Of a stretch of 29,572 nt of DNA, positions 1 through 5,019 are shown one piece after another. The translations under genes and the position numbers were made by a program. The DNA is taken from the IMG/VR virus record IMGVR_UViG_3300038429_000025, positions 1 through 29,572 of that record. The stretch is one strand, 5' to 3'. Under the pieces are notes generated by a model. The model did not search any database. It was not told the origin of the DNA and saw only the letters and a program-made list of their open reading frames with translations. Each line of letters begins with the position of its first letter. The first letter of the stretch is position 1. This stretch comes from a virus.

Positions 1-297
1 GGTGGCGTCCTGTTTCGGTCCTCGGCTCTTGTCCTCCCCTCCTTCGCCGCTATGTTACTTAGATATAATGCAATCGTCTTGCCAGAATTGGTTATAGAAT
101 GATTAAAAAGATAAGTATCGGTAATTGCAGGGTAAAGGATAAATGGCCGCTGCCGGGCTGTTCAGGCCGAATAACCAAAGTAACTATTTTTGTCAGTTTC
201 CGGTGACAATTTTGGGAAAAGTGACGTAAATGGTCATTGCAAAGAGGTAAAACAAGGTATATCATGCTGAACTAAAAGCGGAAGGTGGTAATTTATT
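1..297. other. Non-coding left end of window
   Basis: No convincing gene is visible on either strand. The first 60 bases are C/T-rich and the rest is mixed. The words ATGCAATC (68-75) and GTTATAGAATGAT (91-103) recur in the non-coding stretch after the small terminase gene. The 3' end holds a possible promoter and the SD of the HNH gene. The region may be the tail end of an upstream intergenic control region cut by the window. Confidence 0.6.
237..265 (+). promoter_or_regulatory. Possible sigma70 promoter for HNH gene
   Basis: TTGCAA (237-242) is followed after 17 bases by TATCAT (260-265). The -35 matches consensus at 4 of 6 positions and the -10 at 5 of 6. Transcription would start near 272, about 26 bases before the ATG, with a GGAAGGTGG SD in between. 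The match is modest. Confidence 0.35.
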
Positions 298-687
298 ATG
301 ATCGGTAAAAAGAAAATATCTCCTGAGTATCGGCGTTATCTTCAGAGTCAAAGATGGAAGGATTTAAGGTTAAAAGCATTGAAGTTGGCCGGTAACAAGT
401 GTCAAGAGTGTGGTGATAACTTCATGTTGCTTGTCCATCACCTAAGATATACTTATAAGTGGCGGGATGAGCCTGTAACGGATTTAAGGGTGCTCTGCCA
501 GTCATGTCATGGTAAAGTACATCATCGGAAGGTGCGGAAGTGGCGGAAGGTGAAAAGAATCGTTGTTTATCAGAATGGCGACTTTAAGGAAATTACGGAT
601 TACAAGCCATTTTTCAATGATTTAAAGAATGATCCGAGCGTTTCAGAGGTCTATAGAATTAAACAATTCGATAAACTGTTTTCTTAG
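298..687 (+). CDS. HNH endonuclease family protein
   Basis: This 129-aa protein has the compact zinc-bound HNH (beta-beta-alpha-metal) layout. A first CxxC lies at residues 35-38, the HH of the catalytic strand at 47-48, and a closing CxxCH at 67-71 with further His at 75-76. The N-terminus is basic (YLQSQRWKDLRLKAL), as in many small phage HNH proteins. The start has a good SD (GGAAGGTGG, about 8 bases upstream). HNH proteins next to terminase genes are known in several phages (for example HK97 gp74) to assist DNA packaging by stimulating terminase cleavage. This one lies directly upstream of the small terminase, so that role is a reasonable inference. A free-standing homing nuclease is the alternative. 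The HNH call is firm, the packaging role is not. Confidence 0.85.
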   Translation: MIGKKKISPEYRRYLQSQRWKDLRLKALKLAGNKCQECGDNFMLLVHHLRYTYKWRDEPVTDLRVLCQSCHGKVHHRKVRKWRKVKRIVVYQNGDFKEITDYKPFFNDLKNDPSVSEVYRIKQFDKLFS

Positions 688-726
688 TGAACGGACTATA
701 GGTAAGCCGTTTAGTATAACAAGCTC

Positions 727-755
727 TTGACTATATGATTTATAAGGTCTATAAG
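727..755 (+). promoter_or_regulatory. Sigma70 promoter for small terminase
   Basis: TTGACT (727-732), a 17-base spacer and TATAAG (750-755) form a good promoter, with 5 of 6 matches in each box. The predicted start is near 761-763, immediately before the ATG at 764, so the transcript would have almost no leader. A distal start codon at 845 would give a normal leader instead. Confidence 0.6.
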
Positions 756-763
756 TTCTAATC

Positions 764-1294
764 ATGGCATTAAAAATAAACGGCTCAAAAGTTCCAATAG
801 TAACCGTTGAAGACCTGGAAAAAGCAAGGGGTACTAGGCTTAAAATGTCCGGTAGGCCGTCAAAATACTCCGCTCTCCTCGCTGCCGATATATGCCAAAG
901 GTTAGAGTCAGGGGAGACTTTAACTAGTATTTGTAAGCCTTTAGCCATGCCACATATAAGCACAATATATGACTGGGAAGCGGCGTTGCCCGAATTCTCC
1001 GAAGCTCTTGCACGGGCACGGCGGCGCTCGGCTCATTCCCTGGCGGATCAGTCTTTGGATATAGTCGATCATAGTAAGAATTCACTTGACCTGACGCAAG
1101 TTCGATCCGCTGAGATTCGATCAAAAACCCGCCTGGAATTGGCAAAGTTCCATAATCGCTCTTACTTCGGTGACAAGGTTCTAGTCCAGGGTGACATTGT
1201 AATTGAAACTATGGCGGATCGGATCAAGCGTTTAACGGGTGCTCCGGTGGAGATTCCGGCAGAGTTTAGGCACATAGTTAAACAGATTAAATAG
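764..1294 (+). CDS. terS: Terminase small subunit (Sf6-like family)
   Basis: This 176-aa protein would recognise the packaging start site and recruit the large subunit. After a 28-residue lead-in it shows the diagnostic pattern GRPSKYS, then the helix-turn-helix segment GETLTSICKPLAMPHISTIY, then W-x6-F-x3-LARARR (residues about 31-88). This matches the Sf6/terminase-small-subunit-like family. The C-terminal part (RSAEIRSKTRLELAKF) resembles the oligomerisation helices, and the tail would contact the large subunit. No SD precedes ATG 764, whose promoter starts transcription almost at the codon. ATG 845 (MSGRPSKY) is an alternative start but has only a distant AAGGGG. Unusually, the large subunit gene is more than 4.5 kb downstream. 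Confidence 0.8.
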   Translation: MALKINGSKVPIVTVEDLEKARGTRLKMSGRPSKYSALLAADICQRLESGETLTSICKPLAMPHISTIYDWEAALPEFSEALARARRRSAHSLADQSLDIVDHSKNSLDLTQVRSAEIRSKTRLELAKFHNRSYFGDKVLVQGDIVIETMADRIKRLTGAPVEIPAEFRHIVKQIK

Positions 1295-1491
1295 ATACAT
1301 GATTAACTTCTTACCTTAGTTAATGCGGTGGCTGTTCTGGCCGTCTCCAGGTGGCTGCTGACCGTGGCCCCTGGCTCCCCTCTCCTCCCTCTAACATCTT
1401 TCATGCAATCCGTTATAGAATCATCCTGTTCTCGGCAGGATTCGGATGTTTATGGCGGATTATACTTACCTACTTACCTGGGGGTGATCGG

Positions 1492-1522
1492 GGGGGATGC
1501 CCGGACCTCCTCCGGCACCCCC
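1492..1522. other. GC-rich hairpin, no U-tract
   Basis: GGGGG (1492-1496) pairs with CCCCC (1518-1522). An inner stem pairs GCC(C)GG (1499-1504) with CCGGC (1512-1516) around the loop ACCTCCT. No T-run follows, so it is not a classical terminator. It could be a DNA-level recognition structure or a transcript-end structure. Confidence 0.4.
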
Positions 1523-1665
1523 ACCCTTCCCCTATGTAACATCCACTGAGTATCACACTCACAACTTCACCATTGCCTCCTTATAGGAGTACCTGTCCAA
1601 AGTAACTTTGACTTCTGTGGTTTTCCTTCCCGGAAATAATTTTTTTAGATTTTGGAATAAAGGGG

Positions 1666-1694
1666 TTGACAATCATGAAAGTTTTATTTATTAT
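1666..1694 (+). promoter_or_regulatory. Strong sigma70 promoter
   Basis: TTGACA (1666-1671), exactly 17 bases, then TATTAT (1689-1694). The -35 is consensus, the -10 is 5 of 6, and the surroundings are very A/T-rich. Transcription would start near 1701, with the SD GGAG (1715-1718) placed correctly for the ATG at 1724. Confidence 0.8.
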
Positions 1695-1723
1695 TTTTAT
1701 TATATTTAAATATTGGAGTAAAT

Positions 1724-2095
1724 ATGACTCGTCAAGAATGTCGTTCAATAACAATCCATTTAATTGAGACTGGAGAAATTAAGAAAAAGGATTTTTGTGA
1801 GAAATGTGGTTCTGGTAAATTTGTTGAATGCCACCATAATGATTACACAAATCCCAAAGATATTAACTGGTTTTGTAAAAGTTGCCATAAGTTTTTGCAT
1901 GGAGAACTGAAAAGGAATGGTGAAAGTATCCCTATGGACAAACCAGACACCGGTAGCGTCTTAAATATTAAAGGGATTGATGATAATTTAATGATGGAAT
2001 TAAAGATTATGGCGGCTCGCAAAAGAGTAACAATGCGAGAACTGGTTATAGAAGGTATCCACTTGGTTATAGCTAGGAATGATAAGGGGAAGTGA
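1724..2095 (+). CDS. Zinc-finger/HNH-like plus ribbon-helix-helix protein
   Basis: This 123-aa protein has two parts. Residues 25-55 form a zinc-binding unit: CEKC (25-28), CHHND (36-40) and CKSCH (51-55), spaced like a small HNH/zinc-ribbon fold. Residues about 79-117 (LNIKGIDDNLMMELKIMAAR, then TMRELVIEGIHLVIA) have the beta-strand and two-helix pattern of Arc/CopG-type ribbon-helix-helix DNA binders. A sequence-specific regulator with an added zinc module is the likeliest role, and a targeted nickase is possible. The gene has its own near-consensus promoter and SD and lies at the left edge of the accessory island, which suggests early independent expression and perhaps autoregulation. Recognition of both domains is by pattern only. 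Confidence 0.65.
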   Translation: MTRQECRSITIHLIETGEIKKKDFCEKCGSGKFVECHHNDYTNPKDINWFCKSCHKFLHGELKRNGESIPMDKPDTGSVLNIKGIDDNLMMELKIMAARKRVTMRELVIEGIHLVIARNDKGK

Positions 2096-2147
2096 TAGTC
2101 GCCTCTTGGTTCGGGGTTATAGAGAAGACAAATAAAAAGGAGGATGT

Positions 2148-2486
2148 ATGAAACTGGATGATCTGACAATCGGCGAAGTTAAGGAATTGGCTAAGATGTT
2201 CAACTCACAATCAGCCCCTTGCAATGATTCACCTTGGGAAATCGGGGCGTGTTATATGATCCGTACTGTGACGATGATCGACACAGGCATTCTTGTGGCC
2301 GTGACTTCGCAGGAATTGGTGTTGGAGGAGGCCGCTTGGATTGCCGATACTGGCCGATTCGCACAAGCTATAGAGAAAGCGGAGTTTGGGGAAGTCGAGC
2401 CTTTTCCTGAAGGGAAAGTTATAATTGGCCGTGGCAGTATTGTTGATGCTGTTAAAATTAAAGTTGCACCCCGGAGCCAAAAATGA
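2148..2486 (+). CDS. Conserved phage protein, DUF6948-like
   Basis: This 112-aa protein is preceded by a perfect AAGGAGG SD (2137-2143). The central pattern YMIRTVTMIDTG, LVLEEAAWIADTG and the end VEPFP-x6-GRGSIVDA match an uncharacterised family often found near terminase or early accessory genes in phages, which I recall as DUF6948. It has no membrane segment and no catalytic motif that I recognise. The stop codon overlaps the start of the low-complexity frame at 2483 by ATGA, which would couple their translation. The function is unknown. The gene call is firm and the family name is from memory. Confidence 0.75.
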   Translation: MKLDDLTIGEVKELAKMFNSQSAPCNDSPWEIGACYMIRTVTMIDTGILVAVTSQELVLEEAAWIADTGRFAQAIEKAEFGEVEPFPEGKVIIGRGSIVDAVKIKVAPRSQK

Positions 2487-2749
2487 ACGCCGCAGTTATG
2501 AGAGCAGGGTTTGATATGTCGGGGTCGGGGTCGCGGTCGGGGTCGGGGTCGGGGTCGGGGTCGTGGTCGCGGTTGTGGTCGGGGTCGGGGTCGCGGTTGT
2601 GGTCGCGGTCGGGGTCGGGGTTGGGGTCGGGGTCGCGGTCGGGGTCGTGGTCGCGGTCGCGGTCGTGGTCGCGGTCGGGGTCGCGGTCGCGGTCGCGGTC
2701 GTGGTCGCGGTCGGGGTCGCGGTCGGGGTCGTGGTCGTGGTCGTGGTAA
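2483..2749 (+). CDS. Low-complexity Ser-Gly/Ser-Arg/Ser-Trp repeat frame (uncertain)
   Basis: If translated, this 88-aa frame begins with an ordinary 12-residue lead (MNAAVMRAGFDM) and then consists only of dipeptides SG, SR, SW and SL to the stop. It starts with an ATGA overlap on the preceding gene, the arrangement of translational coupling used repeatedly in this operon, and that is the main argument that it is expressed. Against it, the underlying DNA is a hexamer repeat that leaves every frame on both strands open, so openness is not evidence of coding. The +1 shifted frame would instead encode an Arg-Gly protein (2511-2798) ending in the SD of the next gene. It may be a decayed or repeat-invaded gene. 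Confidence 0.3.
   Translation: MNAAVMRAGFDMSGSGSRSGSGSGSGSWSRLWSGSGSRLWSRSGSGLGSGSRSGSWSRSRSWSRSGSRSRSRSWSRSGSRSGSWSWSW
2521..2748. repeat. Degenerate hexanucleotide tandem array, 38 units
   Basis: The array is 38 uninterrupted 6-bp units of form G-N-G-G-T-C, where N is G, C or T but never A on this strand. Three units end in TT instead of TC, and the last ends in TA. The 6-bp phase never slips. Units 4-7 give four GGGG tracts separated by TC. Strand asymmetry is extreme, with almost no A on the + strand. Such arrays can expand or contract by slippage. It is a contiguous repeat, not a CRISPR array. Confidence 0.95.
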
Positions 2750-2797
2750 ACAACTATATGTCTTACTCTTGCAGAAGACGGAAGCGTGGAGGGGATG

Positions 2798-3232
2798 ATG
2801 AGAATACTGGTGGCCTGCGAATTCTCAGGAGTAGTGCGACGTGCTTTTGAGGCAAAAGGGCATGATGTCATTTCGTGTGACATTCTCCCTTCCGATGACA
2901 ATTCTCCTTATCACTACCAAGGGCCTGTTGAAGATTTAATTGAACAGGGGGGCGGCTTTGACCTGATGATAGCACACCCGCCTTGCACCCACTTAGCATC
3001 ATCCGGGGCGCGCCATTTTGCAGCTAAGAGGGCTGATGGCCGACAGCAACAAGAGGAAGGAGAGGGGGAAATAACCATGTGCCTTGTGATCGAGCATCTA
3101 GGTAAAGAGCACCTTTGTTATTGCTGTTTACATAAGGCAATTCATAAAGGACAAGAACCGTGCCGGACTTGCATCTTCGTGGAGAAGGCTGCTGACTGCC
3201 GGTTTGAAGATGACGGGGAGGTTAGGGAATGA
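2798..3232 (+). CDS. Truncated DNA methyltransferase-like protein fused to Cys-rich tail
   Basis: The chosen start at 2798 has GGAGGGG (2788-2794) directly upstream; GTG 2786 and ATG 2795 are in frame but poorly spaced. Residues 1 to about 84 (MRILVACEFSGVV, CDILPSD, DLMIAHPPCTHLASSGARHF, KRADGRQQQ) match the first part of a widespread phage SAM-dependent methyltransferase family, often annotated as DNA cytosine methyltransferase. From memory, full-length members run to over 200 residues. Homology stops abruptly at GRQQQ and the frame continues through E/G-rich codons, which are the SD of a separate small gene, into 51 residues with several Cys. It has the SAM-binding start and the PPC motif but lacks the rest of the fold. 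It is probably an inactive deletion remnant, although the fusion is intact as a reading frame. Confidence 0.6.
   Translation: MRILVACEFSGVVRRAFEAKGHDVISCDILPSDDNSPYHYQGPVEDLIEQGGGFDLMIAHPPCTHLASSGARHFAAKRADGRQQQEEGEGEITMCLVIEHLGKEHLCYCCLHKAIHKGQEPCRTCIFVEKAADCRFEDDGEVRE
3077..3232 (+). CDS. Small Cys-rich (zinc-binding) protein
   Basis: This 51-aa protein starts at an internal ATG (3077) with an excellent SD, AAGGAGAGGGGG (3057-3068), in frame with the methyltransferase remnant. It contains C14, C16, C17, H19, H23, C29, C32 and C39, a likely structural zinc site of a kind common in tiny phage proteins. Its end overlaps the following gene by ATGA. I think this is the real, independently translated gene at this spot and that the upstream remnant was joined to it by a deletion. 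The function is unknown. Confidence 0.55.
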   Translation: MCLVIEHLGKEHLCYCCLHKAIHKGQEPCRTCIFVEKAADCRFEDDGEVRE

Positions 3233-3627
3233 AGCGACCTTCAGAACTTAAACTTATGCGGAGAAAACTGCAAAAAGAAAACGATAAAAGGTTTCTTACT
3301 CTGACTCCTGTTTCTAAAGAGAATTGGCCTTATAATGACGATATAAATCGGATAGCAGTTTTCCTCTCTCTTTATTATCTGGCCCAAATATTCGATGAAA
3401 AAAACGGAGTAATCCGAATATCATGCAACCGTACTACGATGGATCAAAACGGCCAATGGGAAGAAAATCTTTCATGGGATGAACTTATGGAGGTTAAACG
3501 GCAATGTGGTTATGGTGAGAGTTATGCCGTTGAGGTTTTGCCTGGGGATTCCGAGATAGTGAACGTCGCCAATATGCGGCACATCTGGATCACGCCACAT
3601 CCGATTGTAGGCTGGAGGAAGAAATGA
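3229..3627 (+). CDS. Conserved phage protein, DUF7694-like
   Basis: This 132-aa protein has a basic N-terminus and then a pattern I know from phage proteins now grouped as DUF7694: FDEKNGVIRISCNRT, a GxW near residue 76, SWDELMEVKRQCGYG, and the ending VNVANMRHIWI (residues about 55-123). No catalytic motif is evident. It overlaps its neighbours by four bases on both sides (ATGA at 3229 and 3624), so the group from 3077 to 4393 is one tightly coupled operon. In other phages this family sits among replication or early accessory genes. The function is unknown and the family name is from memory. Confidence 0.7.
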   Translation: MKRPSELKLMRRKLQKENDKRFLTLTPVSKENWPYNDDINRIAVFLSLYYLAQIFDEKNGVIRISCNRTTMDQNGQWEENLSWDELMEVKRQCGYGESYAVEVLPGDSEIVNVANMRHIWITPHPIVGWRKK

Positions 3628-4217
3628 CACCACGCCAACAAAATCAGGTTAAAAATCATCCTTCTGCCGGTTCTATAATCACGGTGCAACCGATTATAGA
3701 TAAGGCGGCAATCGAGCGGATAAAAAACCTTCTGCGTGAAGATAATATTTATCGTAATTTTGCCCTCTTCGTAGTGGGTATCAATACGGCCTTCCGCGCC
3801 TCTGACCTATTAACTTTGGAAGTGGGAGACGTAAAAGGAGATGTGATCCGTCGCCGAGAAAAGAAAACGGGCAAGGTCAGGGAGTTCTATTTAAATGGTG
3901 CTGTCAAGGCTGCGGTGGCTCCATTGATCGTCGGCAAGAAAGATGATGATTGGTTGTTTCCTTCCGAAACTACGGGTAAGCCATTGACGGTCCCGGTGTT
4001 TTCAGGAATGGTTAAGATATGGTGCTTCCGTGCGGGGTTAAAGGGCAACTTTGCAAGTCATACTTTAAGGAAAACCTGGTGTCGCGCTATGGTTGATGCT
4101 GGTGAACAGATTTGGAAAGTATCAGAGGCGTTAGGACATAGTTCCGAAAAGGTAACAAGACGTTACATAGGAATTGAAATCGAGTCACTGAAAAGTATGC
4201 ACATGAGACAGGTATGA
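3624..4217 (+). CDS. Minimal tyrosine recombinase (integrase family)
   Basis: This 197-aa protein has the complete catalytic set of tyrosine recombinases: Arg58 in AFRASDLLTL, Lys in the beta-hairpin KKTGK (80-84), H146-x-x-R149 (SHTLRK), His172 (LGHSS) and nucleophile Tyr181 (RRYIGI). Such enzymes cut and rejoin DNA through a 3'-phosphotyrosine link. It lacks the N-terminal SAM-like core-binding domain of ordinary phage integrases (usually about 300-400 aa), having only about 30 residues before the catalytic domain. It may therefore act on short symmetric sites, as in dimer resolution, inversion or small-element mobilisation, rather than as a classical integrase. It is coupled by ATGA overlaps to genes on both sides. 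No attachment core is visible next to it. Confidence 0.88.
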   Translation: MTPRQQNQVKNHPSAGSIITVQPIIDKAAIERIKNLLREDNIYRNFALFVVGINTAFRASDLLTLEVGDVKGDVIRRREKKTGKVREFYLNGAVKAAVAPLIVGKKDDDWLFPSETTGKPLTVPVFSGMVKIWCFRAGLKGNFASHTLRKTWCRAMVDAGEQIWKVSEALGHSSEKVTRRYIGIEIESLKSMHMRQV

Positions 4218-4393
4218 GTAACAAATGGACACCTATAAAGATAGAGGATCATGTAAAGGTTCTTACAAGTGGAATGTGCTTTTATAATGTTGTCCACCGG
4301 GCCTCGGCAGAGATTATCAAGCAACTTCAAGGTGAGATTGCTTCTGATGAAAAGGCTGTAAAAAATATTATTAAAATGATTGACACTGAATAG
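4214..4393 (+). CDS. Small hypothetical protein, 59 aa
   Basis: This 59-codon gene starts at an ATG overlapping the recombinase stop (ATGA) and ends at TAG 4391-4393. The product is soluble and mixed-charge, and its second half (residues about 29-57) is a likely helix with the pattern AEIIKQL then EKAVKNIIKMI. It has no recognisable domain. The coupling to the recombinase suggests a helper protein such as a directionality or DNA-binding partner, but this rests on position only. A terminator cluster follows within 30 bases, so it is the last gene of the operon. Confidence 0.6.
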   Translation: MSNKWTPIKIEDHVKVLTSGMCFYNVVHRASAEIIKQLQGEIASDEKAVKNIIKMIDTE

Positions 4394-4419
4394 CACTAGG
4401 TTTATAGTCGGTTTACACG

Positions 4420-4447
4420 GGCTTGCCAAAGCAAGTCATTTTGGTTT
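4420..4447 (+). terminator. First hairpin of terminator cluster
   Basis: A 7-bp stem (4420-4426 with 4431-4437, one G-T wobble) closes a four-base CAAA loop and is followed by ATTTTGGTTT. It is the weakest of three successive terminator-like hairpins after the recombinase operon. Confidence 0.5.
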
Positions 4448-4449
4448 AA

Positions 4450-4488
4450 GGGGGAAGAAAACCCCTCCTGGGCTTCCCCCTCTTTTTT
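4450..4488 (+). terminator. Rho-independent terminator
   Basis: GGGGGAAG (4450-4457) pairs perfectly with CTTCCCCC (4473-4480), with a 15-base loop, followed by TCTTTTTT. This is a classical intrinsic terminator on the + strand that closes the 2148-4393 operon. Confidence 0.85.
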
Positions 4489-4551
4489 AAAATTTAATAT
4501 TCGATGCTGGATAGAGCGTTAAAAGTTGAAGAAAGGGGTAAAATCCTTTCC

Positions 4552-4588
4552 ATCCTCCAAGGTGCTATCCCACCTTCGGAGGATTTTT
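4552..4588 (+). terminator. Third hairpin terminator or attenuator
   Basis: ATCCTCC-AAGGTG (4552-4564) pairs with CACCTT-C-GGAGGAT (4571-4584) with one bulged base and a 6-base loop, followed by a run of T. It lies only 20 bases before the next gene, so it may act as an attenuator for that gene as well as a backup terminator. A 28-codon frame (4504-4590) runs straight through it. Confidence 0.7.
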
Positions 4589-4607
4589 AGTTTCTGGAGG
4601 CTACAAA

Positions 4608-4793
4608 ATGCCCGGCAAGAATCCTCTCCCCTGTAAATTTCCAGTCCAGCTTTCACAATCAGATAACGATAAAATTTATATGATAGCCGCGAGAAAAGGC
4701 ATTAAGCCTGGGGCATGGGTGCGCTTAGTTTTACACTTAGCGATTATCAACGAGTTACAGGAGATACAACAATCTGAAATGACAGAGGGGTAA
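4608..4793 (+). CDS. Ribbon-helix-helix-like small protein
   Basis: This 61-aa protein starts at an ATG with GGAGG (4596-4600) correctly spaced. Residues 10-47 (KFPVQLSQSDNDKIYMIAAR then KPGAWVRLVLHLAI) fit the beta-strand, helix, turn, helix plan of CopG/Arc-type DNA-binding proteins. It is probably a small repressor or accessory DNA binder, and one dimer would bind a short operator. It stands directly behind a hairpin that could attenuate its transcription, and it is one base from the next gene. The fold is assigned by pattern and no target is known. Confidence 0.6.
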   Translation: MPGKNPLPCKFPVQLSQSDNDKIYMIAARKGIKPGAWVRLVLHLAIINELQEIQQSEMTEG

Positions 4794-4794
4794 T

Positions 4795-5019
4795 ATGTCA
4801 AAGCCCTTCTTTTATCGAATTGATGTTATAGAACTAATGGATTTTGCTACGGAACCTGATGGGATTAATATGTCCTTACTGGAATTTGCCAAGGAATTAA
4901 AAAAGGGTGAATCAGACTATCCAGCTATCCAAAAAATTATTAATGAGGCAAATGAGTTTATCGCTAAGAAGTCTGCTGCTGGTAAAAAAGGTATGGAGAA
5001 TAGATATAATAAAGGTTAA
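4795..5019 (+). CDS. Truncated replication-protein-like ORF (DUF1376-type start)
   Basis: This 74-aa protein begins KPFFYRIDV and ends KKSAAGKKGMENRYNKG. The ending resembles the linker that follows the N-terminal domain of phage DUF1376/YdaU-type replication-associated proteins, which normally continue through an Asn/Gln/Thr-rich stretch into a second domain. Here the frame stops at the linker. The downstream DNA keeps the right flavour (CYNGVVT, YNQKDVITRS, SNSNN) but in other frames. I read it as the surviving N-terminal piece of a decayed longer gene, possibly still functional as a small protein. Start codon spacing is tight, one base after the preceding stop, with an in-gene GAGGGG SD. 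The family match is tentative. Confidence 0.5.
   Translation: MSKPFFYRIDVIELMDFATEPDGINMSLLEFAKELKKGESDYPAIQKIINEANEFIAKKSAAGKKGMENRYNKG

Larger units (their letters stand above)
1295..1723. other. Non-coding stretch with C/T-rich and hairpin elements
   Basis: About 430 bases with no supported gene: the open frames at 1328-1549 lack an SD and phage-like composition. Contents in order are a C/T-rich run (about 1370-1392), the repeated words ATGCAATC (1403-1410) and GTTATAGAATCAT (1412-1424), a G-run/C-run hairpin (1492-1522), a short palindrome CTCCTTATAGGAG (1577-1589) and the promoter for the next gene. Lying just after the small terminase, it is a candidate for the packaging initiation site, but no direct evidence shows this. 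Confidence 0.6.

Noticed and set aside
694-716. T7-like promoter core (ACTATAGG)
   Set aside because: Only the core matches, the upstream part of the T7 consensus does not, and no phage RNA polymerase gene is in the window. A good sigma70 promoter follows directly.
1328-1549. Open frames of 62-73 codons after terS
   Set aside because: No SD, low-complexity composition, and they run over a C/T-rich and hairpin region. Treated as non-coding.
2521-2748. CRISPR array
   Set aside because: The units are contiguous 6-mers with no spacers.
2458-2901. Minus-strand frame with Asp-Pro/Asp-Arg repeats across the hexamer array
   Set aside because: Openness is forced by the stop-free repeat. There is no SD, and it runs antisense to genes with good signals.
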